From NCBI GenBank assembly GCA_013365325.1, contig JABVXV010000068.1, forward strand, positions 1-64,000: DNA of 64,000 nt, written 5' to 3'. The stretch's first letter is position 1, and every line of letters starts with the position of its first letter. The notes under the pieces are model-generated. The model did not search any database, was not told the origin of the DNA, and saw only the letters and a program-made list of their open reading frames with translations. The DNA is from Dipetalonema caudispina. Its lineage: Eukaryota > Nematoda > Chromadorea > Rhabditida > Onchocercidae. This document shows positions 1-14,015 of the stretch, one piece after another. The position numbers and the translations under genes are program-made.

Positions 1-145
<145 letters not shown>

Positions 146-3100
146 AGCTGTAAATAAGGTGTGAAAAGACAAATCTCACATAGCCGATATGCTGAAAATT
201 GGAAAATAATTCTAATGACTAATATTTCAACAAGTATGAAATCAGTTTCGGATGGCAAAAAGTGCTATTTCATAACAAAACTTACAGTATCACGACTTCT
301 ATCAGCAGGTGCTAATATTTGCAATTTATTATTTAAAAAAAATCAAGTTAGAAATTATCTATGTTTAATTATTGAGAGTAAAATGATTTTAAATGGGTAG
401 TTTTAACATTTTTTTAAGTAGAATTTGCTTTGTTTGTAGTTGAAAAAATTAATATTTACCGAAAGTTTCATATAAAGTGGCAAATTTTTAATTTTAGGAG
501 TCGTTGAAACTATTGCTCCTCATTTTTGATATTACTTATAACCGATATTATATTAATTCTCATATACGGGATCAATTTTATACTGCATAAGATGCAATAT
601 TCAGGTATAAACAATGGTTATTAATTTGGTGAAGGGTAATAGGTATATTGCACTATAATTAGTTGTAATATTTTAATTTCCATATTTAAAATCCTGCAAT
701 AAATAAGGGTTGGGCGGCGAAGATACATTCGTTGAAACTGGTATCATTCAGAATTTTCAAAAAAAAGGGGAAAATTCAATTTTAGAATTGAATGAAAAAC
801 GTTGAACAGTTTAAAATAGATATAAGGATGCGACAAAAAATATCATTTAAGTAGTTTGCTGATTGTTGATGAGACAAAAAAGATAGGATTAACTTTCTTC
901 TTTGAGTTTCATTTACAATTTCATATTTGCTAATCAGAAGAGAAATTCCAATATATGGGAAAAATAGATCAATGAATCTATCAGAAGCGTTTTAAAAAAA
1001 CGATCGAATAATGTATATCAAAATATTAAAAGTTAATACATTGAAATTTTTGCAAACAATAAGTTATTTCAGTTCGAAATCAGAAATTAAATGAAATCCT
1101 GAATTATCTGAAGTTGTTGCTGCAAAAGATAAAAATTAATTTCATACCCAGTGTTTTAAATTTTGCTTAACCATGCTTGTACTAACTAATATTCAATTTA
1201 GTTAAATTTAAGGTAAGCGAATGAAAATTTGGTAGTGATTAATTGGATTCAAAATGAATTCAAACTCATTTCATCGCATCAAAATCTCTTAGGATTACAA
1301 CAAAAAAAAAAAAAGAAAAGAAAAATTGTGTTACTGATGGATGCCGCGATTACATTTGTGATAAGACTTAAAACAAAAATGAACGGTGATTACGATCTTT
1401 AAATTACCCAATTTAATTCATTTATGCTATCAATATGTTATTATTTGATACATTCATTTAAGATGCCGCAATTTCTAAACTTACTTGAATTCCCAGGAAT
1501 AAATCATCCACTGACACTATTATCGCAAAGATTGGATTTCGTTGCGAGGAACGAAATGAATTGAAATTGAAAATGTTTAGGTGTCGAAGTCAATTTATAA
1601 TTCAATCGGAGCTACAGATAGAAAATTTTTGAATTTAACCAAAAATTTTGAAAAGAAACTGATTTGTAATAATCACCTGACAAAATTATAAAAAAGAAGG
1701 CGATTATTAAGATTAAACGATTCCCCTGACTATTTGAGTGTCTAATTTCTGCTAGATTCATATCAGATCCTGAATCCATAAATTAATCCGGCCAATATCT
1801 AGGCACGTGAATAGTATCTCGTAACAAGATAGAACTTACGCTTAATTAATTTCATAGGTTGATTTGTGAAATTAGTAGACTGAAAATTGGTTCCAATGCC
1901 TTTTTTATCAAAAGAAGAAAAAAAAAGAAAGTAAATAAAAAAGGTTGTATAGAATTTTTATAAGATTTTAATGATCATAAACTTGCAGAATTAACATTAA
2001 AAACAGCTCGTATTGTTTCAAAATTTTGTTTATGAAAATTTTTCCAACTGAAATTTCATTCACATTTTGTTAACAGTTTTTTTCTCAGAATTTCGACATA
2101 ATAACCAAAATATCAAAAAAAGTTAAAATACAATGCTAAGTTAAGCTTTTACCTCTTCTATCTTCATGGTATAGCTACTATATCCGTCAATAAAGTCCAA
2201 AATGACCCGTGAAATTTTGCATGTACTGAAAAGAATACAGTGTCTATTGAGGGAGAATGTATCGGCAATAATTTCAGGTAAGCTAAAAAGGCCAATAAAT
2301 CCATTTGCTTACTGATTATTAGTTTGATAACTAGGTTAGATGAATAATTAACGAATATAGTTTGATAAAAAAATCATCGATCAGTCGATTTGGTAAACAT
2401 TTTTCAATAGATTCATCCAATACATTACTGAATAACAGGAAATAGTACAAGACGAGACTGTTCATCGTAAAAATTCATTTATGAAGGGTTAAGTTACAAA
2501 TACTTTCACAATAGTCCAATGCTGCAAAAAATTCTGAATGAAACCGGAATAGTACTCATAGAATCGGCATTATCGAGAATATGTGATGAAGGAAAATTGA
2601 TTAATTCGTTCCTTTTGCTACCTGATAATTTTACAGGTAAATAGCGCGCAAGTTATCAATTATTTATATCGTTATCAATTACTACATGAAAAGCTTTTCC
2701 AAACTTTGGTTATATGAATCGATTCGGGTTGAAATGAAAAATAAGATAAAAAGTAAAAATTCAAAATCATGCAAATTTTCATGTAAATTGAAATGAAATA
2801 GTATAATTGAAATGCTGAATTGAATTAATTAAAGAATTATAGTATTTGTAAATTTGTTCCTTAATAATGAGACACTAAATAAAAAAAAAAAAAAATTAGA
2901 AAACTTAAGAAGCATACACTGTTATGAAACAAAATAAAGCAGAAAAAATTTTTCAGATTCGAAATTACAGAAATTCAAATATTAATAGGAAATGAAAGAG
3001 CAATTAATATCAAATCTTACTACTCGTTTTTCCTTTTTTTCTGTTCTTATAATATCGGCTAATGCGATGAAGAAATCATTCACCATAAATTACATAAAAT

Positions 3101-6100
3101 TTTATTTTAGTAGGATGGAGAAAGTAGCAACAGTAAGTTCATTAGGGAAATATAAAATACAGTAGCAGTCAAAATTATTCATTAGAGATTATCATTTTAT
3201 AAATTAAAATTTTTCAATACATTATTGGTAAAATAATTTTAATTTTTAAAATTTTAAGAATGAAATTTTTATGTAAATAAGCTTTTTTTTTCATTCAAAC
3301 TGGTTTCTAAAATTATTTTAGCAGGTGACAATTGCCAAAAAATTATAAAAAGAAAATAAAATGAGATAATTTAAGAGTAATAATTTCTGTATTTCCAACA
3401 ACAATGAGAAATCTATGAAGGATCTTTTCTCTACTGTAATTAATTTCTGTAGTTAAATATATTTACCATCATTTCTTCCGGTCATTAATTAAGGATAAGA
3501 ACATATGCTTGAGTTAGAATGAAATAAATAAAATTATTACGATCTTCAGTCTAATCAAATGATATAACGGACTAGAAAAGTGTCATAATCAGATAAAATT
3601 TTAAAGAAGATAATGATTGAGCAATAGTGATAATATTAACCTTTATATTTTAAACGTCCAAAACTTCAAAAAAGAAAATAAAAACAAAATATTAAGCTGA
3701 GAAAATCATTGTATAATCCTATCATAGCTGTTCGGCGCAGCAATAAAACAGAAATTTTGGAGTGTTTTGAAAAAGATGAAAAATAAGACAATTATACTAT
3801 CAATTGAAGTTCGAAAAAATATTACAAATAGTTTGATTTAAAAATTAAAAAATTTTTCGAACTAAGAAAAATATTAACAAAAATTTTTTAATAAAGAAAA
3901 AATGTAAAAAAAGGAAGCAAAGTAAAAAAACGAAAAAACTGACTGAAAAGAAAACTAAAGATGAGAATATGTGATGTTAAGAGTATATTCTTATCAGTGA
4001 TATGATTTGAATGCAATTACATCAAATTTCTATACTTCCCTAACGGTTGCGCTGATCGCAAAGACAAATTATGGCTAAAATTTAGCAATAATATTTCTAT
4101 TTTCGGAAATTTCAATTACAAAAATTATGCATAGAATATAATTTGCATAAATATCTTGCATTGCTGTTCTTCCGTACAAATGCTAACATTCATTTTAATT
4201 AAAAAATTGCAACGCGAAATTTTAGAAAGTTCATATTTCAAAAAACTGATTAATTTTTTAATGCCTCATACAACAAACAATAAAGATGAATTTATTCCAA
4301 GAGATTTTCAAGGAAGTTTTGTTACAGCTTTAAAATCAACTTTTTGTCCAATAACTTTTTTATTGAAAGTAAATGCCAAAAAAAGCAAGGAAAACTTTTC
4401 AAAAAATAAAATAAATTCAAAGAAAATTCACATTTCAAGAAAAATCATCGAACATCAAAGCATACAGCAACAGATCGTTTTTTACTTCATTAACTTCTAA
4501 GTTCCATTCCAAATAAAAAAAGAAAAAACAACCGTTTAATTTGAATTTATTCTTCCTTTGCACTTTTCATTGCAAATTACAAAACGACAAAATTGAACAT
4601 ATTTTTTGTAAAAATAAAATTATAAAAAAACATGCATTTTCCGCAAAAAGAGACTCACTTTATAATGAAGTAATTGAATAATTTGAAATGACAGCTCGAT
4701 GTAATCGTTTTTGGTTGTAGGATTCCTTTAAATGAAGTATCTGAAGATGAATTACTTCTCATTAATTTATAATACCGCTAGATTTTAGTACTTACTTAGG
4801 AAGGTCATTAATCTATCCAATATAAAAAGGGAAAGGGATGATATTAGATTTGATAATGAAGAATTATGAAAAATTTCGAATCTAAAATTCTTCATCTACA
4901 ATTTTTTGCATGAAAATGGCATTGTTTGGTTATTTAACAAGTTGAGAAGTTGAAAAAGAAGAAATCAATTTTGATTTGTTCAAATCACTTTGAGTTTTTA
5001 ATTCCCAAATATTGTGATTGTAACAATACATGAAAAAAAATAGCACAATAATCGAAAAATGATTGCCGGAAAATTTTTTTTTTTATAACATGCAATTGGA
5101 ATTGGAAAAGACATCGAATACTATGAATGTAGCAGATGAAATTTGAGATGTTTTTAAATCTTATAATGCGAAACCTGCCGTTTGTTTCTTTTTCTCTTAT
5201 AAAGAAAGAGAGAGACTATCATCTAATTTAAAAAGGTCATTCAAGAAATTAGTAACACAGTAACAAGAATTATGTCAATATAGGTGTTTATTCATTTATT
5301 TGAGAAAGTTTATTTGCTTATTTTTTCATTTGTAGTGAAAAATTTAGAACAGGTAAATATAGCGTATTATATCACAAATTGCAATCATTGCTCAATTTGT
5401 GCTAATTTTCAAGAAGTTCATTTTCAAATTTTTCAAAATATTTCATTACTGTCACTTATGTCATTATTGGGATGGAAAAAGGAAACAATTACATAATTTG
5501 ATTTTAAGTTCAAAATTATCAATTTTGCTTCAAGTGCATATTTTGGCTATTAAACAGTAAGGGAGCAAACAAACAAGGGACGACAAAAAATGAAAAATCA
5601 GAAACGGAAACAATTGTTAAAAATTTTGATTTTATAAAAAAAAAAATTAACAAATTTCATCAAATTTTTTATAGATTGTGAAATTTTTTGAAATTAAACT
5701 GGCATTCTGAATCAAATGCATTTGCAACAGCATAATGCAAATTATCCTACAATCACTGTTGAAGAAAAAATCATAGTGATGCAAGCTTGATGAATTTGTT
5801 AAATAATTTACAATAAAGAAAGATGACAAATTGGAATGATTTTCAAGCAATCATTAATAGTATTACTATCATTATTATTAAATATTTTTATGAATTTAAG
5901 CATAATTTCAAATGATCATAGCACAGACATTTTTATTTTTTGATACTTCATTTCTAATTAAAATTTTATCATAAATTTCAAATTTATTGCACAACAATAT
6001 ATTTTAAATATAAAACTGAGTTAATCACAACATTTTTTGTTTATTGTTACAATCAAAAGCATATATATTTAATTCAATAAAGTTAATTACACTCCATACA

Positions 6101-7410
6101 TAATTTGCTTTGAAAATACACTTTTTTTTTTTTTTTTGTTAATTATTAACCTAAAAATATATTGAAATATTTGCACTTATTTTAACTTTTTATTCAGTCT
6201 GACTATCAAATCAATCAAAATATACGTATATTTCTCATTTCATACAACAATAATAACTGATCATTTCAAACAATCAATAAGACTTACGGTTACTCATACA
6301 TTAATATCCTTGACAAATATATCTTCAATGTGATCAGATATTTATTTTCTTTTTTTTTTCTTTTCAAAATGAACAAAAGTTATTGATAGTTCTAAGAATA
6401 CGAACTTTTATCTATTTTTAGAATAAATAATATGAACTTTTTCTTTCACTTTTTTTTTTCCTTTTCGATGTGTTTTTTTTGTTTCCTTTGTTAAATTATC
6501 GATTTGATTAAATTTTGAAATTATTTAGTCAAAAAAAAAAGAAAGATTCAGAAATTCAAATTTAACGAGAAATTTATTTTTTGTTCATTGAAAATATTAG
6601 CACATCTTGAATTTAGCATCAAATGCATTTTTTCTTTTTTTTTTTTTTTTGCATTTTATTCATATTGCAAGCGAAGTAACACTGCAGTTTTATTGCTTAA
6701 AAGTTAAAAAAACTACTATTTCTTGGGGAAGAAAAATGAGAATTTGTTGAAAGAAATGATATAAACAATAAATTTTCACTTTACTTTTCCGGGAAAACAA
6801 GTCAATGTAAAAATGCAGAAAAAGATTGGGACTGAAGTTTATCATGATAATCAGAAACAATTCGATAATATGATAACTTGTTACCAAAACTAATAAGTAA
6901 TAAAACTCAAAGATTAAAGTTACATATATTATTGTTAACTATCATTGATATCACTGCTAAAGTTGCCATTATCACATTGAAATTCAATATTTATAAGATT
7001 TGAGGGCAGAAATCCTTAACACCCAGAAGATGTCGTATCTCTTACTAATTAATGGCATATGAATTATTATCTACAGTTTAACTTATGTGCGGATTAAGTT
7101 AGTTATTGAATAATTGATATTAAAAATTTATTTTTTAAGTGATGTTGTAATTTGTAATTTCAACTATGTCACCGGTGAATGGTCGAGAAACTCTTTTAAC
7201 AAATCCTAGAAATATTACTGAATTTTTCAACATTCATCCGTAACTATCAGTTATTATTCGAATATAGGAAGTTTTCCCAGATTTAGTTTTTGATACAAGT
7301 GGATAAGATTTAGATTCATCTATCAAATTTAAGATGCCAGTATAAAATGAATTCTGATTGCCCTTTTCGGGAATGAGTAGTAAGTTAATGGACGGTAATA
7401 AATATTTGCC

Positions 7411-7456
7411 ATTAATTACATTTAGGAAATAAAATTAATTACATTTAGGAAATAAA
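7411..7456. repeat. 23-bp tandem duplication
   Basis: A 23-base unit starting ATTAATTACATTTAGG occurs twice back to back, at 7411-7433 and 7434-7456, without mismatches. It looks like a recent local slippage duplication in non-coding DNA. Confidence 0.9.
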
Positions 7457-9410
7457 ATCGTTAGAAATTTTTCCCGTTATAATTTTATTATATGTTCATC
7501 TATGGAAGTCATTACAAAAATAATTTCTTGGTCATTTTTAAAAGCTATAAAATTAATTTCAATTTTCAAAGTCATGGTAAAAAAATATAAATTTATTTGT
7601 ACCATCTTTTGTCATCCTCGTAAGGGTATGATATGACCTTGTCAGAGATGCAAAAAATCTGTTCCTATGGTAAAGTAGTAATTTTTGATTTTTGTTTAAA
7701 ACAGAGCGAAAAACAAGCAGATTTATTCTTTTTTAAGCTTCCAATAATTTAATCTTTAAAATTTTGAAAATCTAAATGAATTTTATCAATGCAGAAAAAA
7801 CTAACTTGAAAGGAATTTGTTTTTCCTTCCTTCATTAGAAGAATTAACACCTGATGATTAGCGTGATATGCAAATTTTAGCACTTGTATGTACAATAATT
7901 CTGTAAATGAGTTACAGAGTATTAAAATTAAAGTAACCAGAAATTCTCTAAGTAAAACGGAACCCCTTAGCTATACAAAAAAAAAAAAAAAATTAAAGGT
8001 CATTTGCTAAAGTTTATAGTGAAATACTTCAACGGATAACTGCAAAGCATTGATAATCTTGAAGAAATGATTAAAATTCATTATTCAAATTTCTTCATTA
8101 CAGTACTTCTGATCACATGATATTGTGGCTTTTGTAGTTTTCTGGGTTTATTTTTTAGTATAGCTTGAGCTATTTATGCTGGACAAAATTATCTGTAACT
8201 CACGTAACTTCCGTCAGATGCGTAATACGAAGCATCATTGATCAGCAATAAGATACATCTGTCTTACGGGTTTTCAAAGTATGAAACAATGCGAAGTTTA
8301 AATATGTCGCGTAAGCAAAAGACTATTTATTTGGAATTAATTAAATTGAATTATTTCAATAAGTTTATTTAAGTTTGAATATATTTTCACTTGACAGTTC
8401 CTTTCTCATTTGTATTTTTTCTTTGCGGTTAAATAATGGCAAATTTTTGGTAAAAATTTTAAACAAAATTTTTTGTTGATACTTTATTCATAAGAGTCAA
8501 TGCATGACACGTTTTGATGAATGTTTCCACAGAAGAATGAACATAGAAATTTAAAAATTAAGTTTAAATTCATTTCCGTCAAGCAGTCGATTAGACAGCT
8601 GAGTGTTCTCATAAGATTATCAAATCTGTTGATTTCATGTTTTTTTTTTGTCTGTTAGAGATGGAAACAATCGTTCGTTCTTAAAATGGTCGATTTTTTT
8701 TTCCAAAAGAAAAAATGAAAAAATTAATTTTATAATGAATAAATATAAATTAAACAAATGCAAACATTCCCGAAACATGTAAGTCATTGACTTTTTTTAA
8801 AAAAGAAATAACTTCAAATAAACAGTATTTTTGAATTATTCATTTGATTAAAAATAATGGTTCAATATTTAAATTAAAAAGTTGGTTTTATAAGGGTGGG
8901 AAAAAAAAATCTATTCCTATGTTTTGTATTGAAATTTCGGACGAAAAATGTGGATGTCTTAACAATTAACTGCCAAGTTAATTTAAATTATTCAGCAAAT
9001 TTTTGTAATTATAGCATCAAGAATTCTAAATTTTGTTAAATTTGAAAACGGATCATATTTCATTACTGGAATGCAGTTTATCAATTTGTCCTAGAAAATT
9101 ATTATACTTCTCTGAGTAAACATATCAATAATACAAAAGCAGAAAAAAGATCAGATAAATCATTTAGACAGATAGTTCGATATAATAATCATATTATCAT
9201 AATAATATGTTGCAATGAATCATTAATAACTTTTGGTCGATTTTGCTATCGATCACATAAATTTCTGTTTTTACACAATTAATTTTTTTCGAGACCTTTT
9301 TTTTTTCATCATTTCTTTTTCGAATTGACAGTGTAAATTTTAATTAGCATTTTTTGAATATCAAATTTTTACGGTAAAAATGCAAGTATCATGGCGACAA
9401 CAAATCATTC

Positions 9411-9427
9411 GGCGCCTTTTCGGCGCC
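9411..9427. repeat. GGCGCC hairpin in AT-rich DNA
   Basis: Two GGCGCC palindromes are separated by TTTTC, so the segment can fold into a short GC stem. It is conspicuous because the surrounding kilobases are nearly all A and T. No function can be assigned. Confidence 0.7.
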
Positions 9428-12400
9428 TGATAAACGATCTTTCTTGTTGAATTTTTTTCATTTTTTTTCTCAGATAACTAGCATATATTTTGTTTTATCA
9501 TAGAAAAAGTACTTCCTTTCATTAAAAATTGAATTAAGGAATTACACTTGCATGATTTACACAAAGGAAGAATTTTGAAACAAACATCTAAATGTTGAAA
9601 AGTACTTTTTCTATAATTAAATGAAAAATCAAAACGAAAGATGTAATAAGCGATTGAGCGACTATTTGGTATATTATATTTCATTGGGTAAATAAAGGTA
9701 AAGTAAGAACTAAATCTCTAATATTTTAGTGGAAAATTTTCTTCCATCATATTGACATCTTCGCTTTTCTTGTTAATTAGATCATATCGTTATCAGAACA
9801 CGATTTTCAAAAAAAAAATTGTCAAGATTCAGTAAGGATTTGAAGGAGTTGATAACAAGTAAGACTCATTCAGCTTCAGCTTATTACTTGGCATAGAGTG
9901 TTTTAACTACTGTTTACACTTTGATTATAGGAAACTTTTGCGCTTTTATGGCTCAAAAGGGCTGATAAATATAAAGGATAAGCTTGAAAAAAGAGATTAG
10001 CAATATTTTAAGCAGCCTAATGATAATGTGATTGATCGATTGTAATTCATCGCCAATTATTGTGAATACAATGAAGAATTAAGCCTTTTAGGCGTTTTGT
10101 AGCATAAACCACAATGATCTATCGAAAAACTAAATAACATTTAGTCTCTTTAATAATTATTATTAAATACTACCTTATATTACATTGATAAACATTGTAA
10201 TTATCCAATAAGTGATCTTATCATTTCTTAGTTTAATTCTATCATACTAAATTATGACTATCTCAGCAATTAATTTTAATCATTATTGTACTACGAAAAT
10301 TGTTTTTTCTTTCTTTTTTTTTTTTTTTTTTTTTTTTTTGAAGAAAATAAAAATGATAAGATGTAGAAAACATTCATCAATATCTGATAAATGAGAGTGA
10401 AAATAAAAAGGAAACAAACTGGAAGTATTTAAAACTTGTTGGTAACAAATTTTGAAAGAAGAAAACGAAACGGAACCATTATTATTTCATAATGTAAAAA
10501 GAGGGAATTTATTATTTCACCACTAAATTTCCTTTTATTATGCAAAAATATTGCAAAACTTAATACTGTGACAAAAATGTTACAATTTCCATCAAAATAA
10601 AAAATTCGTAAAGTATTGCCGAGTGATTTGGGTGCATTTTCACTTTTTTTTTTTGTTTTTTTAAAATCAGAATTGAATTATTTTCAACATATTACATTTA
10701 CTGTGATTAAATTGTATCATTTTTTATTAATCAATAAATTATAATTATGCTTACGAATTTATAAATTTCCACACATAAAATTCACAGTCAAAAATGGAAA
10801 AACTAGCTTCAAATTATAAAAACATATCATGAAGCAATCGTATAAAAAAGAATTATGTAATGAGTTTAATTAGAGTTTGATTTAATTAATTTCTCAATCA
10901 ATTCTTATCAGGAAACTTAATTATGTTTATTTTATGATATTAGCAATTTAGCATGACAAAAAATTAACCAGTATTTTCTATTCACCCTGCCGTAAAATTA
11001 TTTTGCTTATTTGATATTTATATATTTGATATTATTTGATATTTATATTTGATATTTATGTGTAGAAAAGGAATGAAATTACAACTGTATGAAAAAGTAA
11101 TCAAATGGATTTATTATTGAAAATATTTTCTTATCGAAGTTTTTTGAAGGAATTAAAATTTTCGGTTGAAATTTTCCCTCAAGTTTCTTTTTAATGCACA
11201 ATAATGAACTATTATATACTGTAGGTGGTACTGTTCATCTCGTAATTTTGCGCTATAAAAAAGTTTCGTTTTTATTTTCTTCTCTTTCAATTACTTCATT
11301 ACAGTTTATTAGTTCATTCATATTCATAGATGAGGAATTCAAATTAACGAATAAATATGAGTGATTGGAAATGAAATGACAATTCAAAACAATTAAGATG
11401 AGCTTAATTATATTAATCATTTCCTAAATTATCTCTTTTAATACCAGTAATATTGAAAATTTTGCTATAAAATAAGGAAAAAAGGAAGAAATAAACTACC
11501 TTTAATGAGTTATTGAATTACCCAATAAAGCTGTAATGATAACGGCAAAGATTCATCTCAATTCTCTTTTCTTTTTTTGTTGTTGAATAGCGATAGTGAA
11601 TCGACAGATAAGTGAATATTTCATTTTCCAATTCTTTTACATAACTAGATTTGAAATCGAAACGAGAAAATACGGACAAAAGAACAAAAGAAATAATTTG
11701 ACCTTTTAGTTATAAAATTAATTTGTAATTTCCTTTCCTGTTTTTCTTAACTTTTTACAAATTTGTTTCACTAACAGAAATGAAAGCCGAAATGGAAACT
11801 GGGGGTCATTGAATGAAAGTAAAAAGTTCGAATTTTTTCTCCCACTCAGAAATTGATAAATTTTTTCCTCGAATTTTTAAACAATCGGAAAGATTTCATC
11901 AGGTTTAATTGATAGCAATTTAATTGATAACATTTCAATCATAAATTTTTCTCCTTACAAATACACAATTTTCATCTCTAGTAAGTGAAAAAACAACTAA
12001 GATTATAATAATTAAAATGAAATAAAAGTTTGACAAATTTAGAATATTTTGCCTATATTGAATTATTTAAACTTCAGAGAAAAATATGTAAGTCTGAGAA
12101 TGAAAAAGTTATCTTTCCTTCTTCAGTGTTGTACAATGTTGAAGACAATAAGCTTGTCTCAGGTTAACTTTTGAATTTTTTTCGAAAAATTTTGGCTTGA
12201 TGACAATAGGTATTTTGACTTCAGTACGACAAACAATTCAACTGAACACGAATTTCTTTGCATATCTAAGCATATATTATGTTAGACGTACAAATTTGAT
12301 CATTTTCTAAGGCAAAAAGGAAGTCATATCAGCCAAATATTGCTAAGACAAATATTTGAAGCCAATTTTGAGCTATTTCAATCAATTTTTTCTTTTTTTT

Positions 12401-13505
12401 TCATAACTTCTTCTATATCTTTTGCCGATCTCAATTATTATAAGAGTGTCGGTAAATTAAACTGGAGAAGAAATTATCGCAAAAAATTGCAAACCAGTAA
12501 TCGAAATTTTTATAAATTTGGTGAATTTCATATGATAGCACTAACGTAATTTCTTTATCTTACCTAATTCATACCAATGAAGATTTTTAGTACTATCATT
12601 AATGCAAAAAGCACGTGAACTCTCCTAGCATGTTTGAACTCTCATAATACAGTTACCATTAGATGAAAATTTCCAAATCTCTTTAATGACGAATAATACT
12701 TGAAGCCAAATGTCACTATTTTATCCTTGTCAAGTTTCGAAAAACTTATTTATTCGATACTTCTTTAAAATCGATGTTTCATTTATCATTACACGACTAT
12801 ACAACCCATTAAATGTTTGGGAAAATCATTACTTACTTGAATACCATGCTTAGAAATTTACGTTAAGTAACATACATACTATTTCATCTGTTTCTACACT
12901 TCTCAATGCCATATCATATCAACTGTTCATATCATTTTATCCTTATTCTGGTACAGAAATGCATGAACATTGCAATAAACTAGAATTAAAAAGGAAATGA
13001 CGGATGACTCTGATGCCAAATAATCTTACTTTGGATTCACACCAAGTATAAAGTCCATTTCTTAAATGATCATCGAACAAATTCTGCAAGATTTTGGACA
13101 TTGAATTGGTTACGAGGAAAAATATTATCGAGCATTCGCAAACATATAATCAATTCTTAAATCCATACTATTTTATTTCAAAACATTGCTTTCTTTTCAT
13201 CAAAAAAAAAAAACTACCAGAAATATAAATAAATAATTTCAAACAAATATATTAGGGAAATCACGCACATGACATGGAAAATCCGAGCAAGAATTAAGAT
13301 TCATGAATGGTAATAACTTTAGATGGGAAAATAATCTACTCCATGCCATCAGAGAAGGTTAAGTTCGACAACTTAATCTTTCATTAATTTCGTACATCAA
13401 CCAGATACCGAAATAACCGTAATGCCACAGAGCATTTGGAGACGAATGTTTATAGATGCTGCATTATCACTCACAGTATTCAGCCAAACATTCTCATACG
13501 AACGC

Positions 13506-13547
13506 TTCAACGAGTACTACACCTAACACGGTGTAGTACTCGTTGAA
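13506..13547. repeat. Perfect 18-bp inverted repeat with 6-nt loop
   Basis: The left arm at 13506-13523 (starting TTCAACGAGTACTACACC) is exactly complementary to the right arm at 13530-13547. The loop is TAACAC. The arms are balanced in base composition, unlike the flanks. The segment lies about 470 bp past the 3' end of the SDHB gene. A hairpin this perfect with so short a loop resembles a cruciform or transposon-derived palindrome more than a microRNA precursor. Confidence 0.9.
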
Positions 13548-13943
13548 TGGAGACATGATCCCTATTTCAACATAAAATTGAACTATCGCAGAAAAATCTC
13601 TACTAGAATACTTCGAACCTTTCCCCTCTCTAGAAAATATCAAGTATTAACAGTCAAACGCATACTTAATTAAACAAAAACTTGCAGGAAGAAGACACAA
13701 TATGAAAGATCTGTGAAATCAAATAAATTCATTATATCTACAAATACATAAAGATCAGGAATATATCAACACAGTACTGATGCTAAAACAAATTCACTTC
13801 ATGGGAAACAAAAAGATTTAGTTTTGGAAATACCCATTTGATCTGCCAGAGGAGTAGTTTTGAGAACGATGAAAGAAATTTCGACTAATCACAGAAATTT
13901 AAATATACATATCACATATGACCATTTTTCGGATGGAATCGAC

Positions 13944-13949
13944 TTTATT
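13944..13949 (-). terminator. Poly(A) signal of the SDHB gene
   Basis: The minus strand reads AATAAA about 67 nt after the SDHB stop codon, a normal distance for a nematode cleavage and polyadenylation signal. Confidence 0.6.
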
Positions 13950-14015
13950 TTTATAAAATAAAATGAAAGGTGAATTATACAGTTTCAATGCATTTCCATA
14001 AAATTGAAATCTGAT

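Larger units (their letters stand above)
146..13505. other. Gene-poor AT-rich stretch
   Basis: No gene is supportable here on either strand. Open frames are short (the longest is 114 codons at 4156-4500), AT-rich in codon use, and not joined by a consistent chain of splice sites. The stretch holds many A and T homopolymers (for example a poly-T near 10315-10340), a short tandem duplication at 7411-7456, TTTGATATTTATA-type repeats near 11010-11060, and a GC-rich mini-hairpin at 9411-9427. I saw no tRNA or rRNA. It could be true intergenic DNA, or hold long introns or non-coding RNA of genes outside the window. Confidence 0.6.

Noticed and set aside
4156..4500. 114-codon open frame on the plus strand in the gene-poor region
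   Set aside because: Lysine/isoleucine/phenylalanine-rich as expected from AT-rich noise, no homology recognised, no flanking splice chain, and it lies amid similar spurious frames.
7168..7180. TCACCGGTGAATGG, resembling the miR-36 family start
   Set aside because: The seed differs (CACCGGT rather than CACCGGG), and no complementary arm is found nearby. TCACCGGTGA is a simple palindrome.
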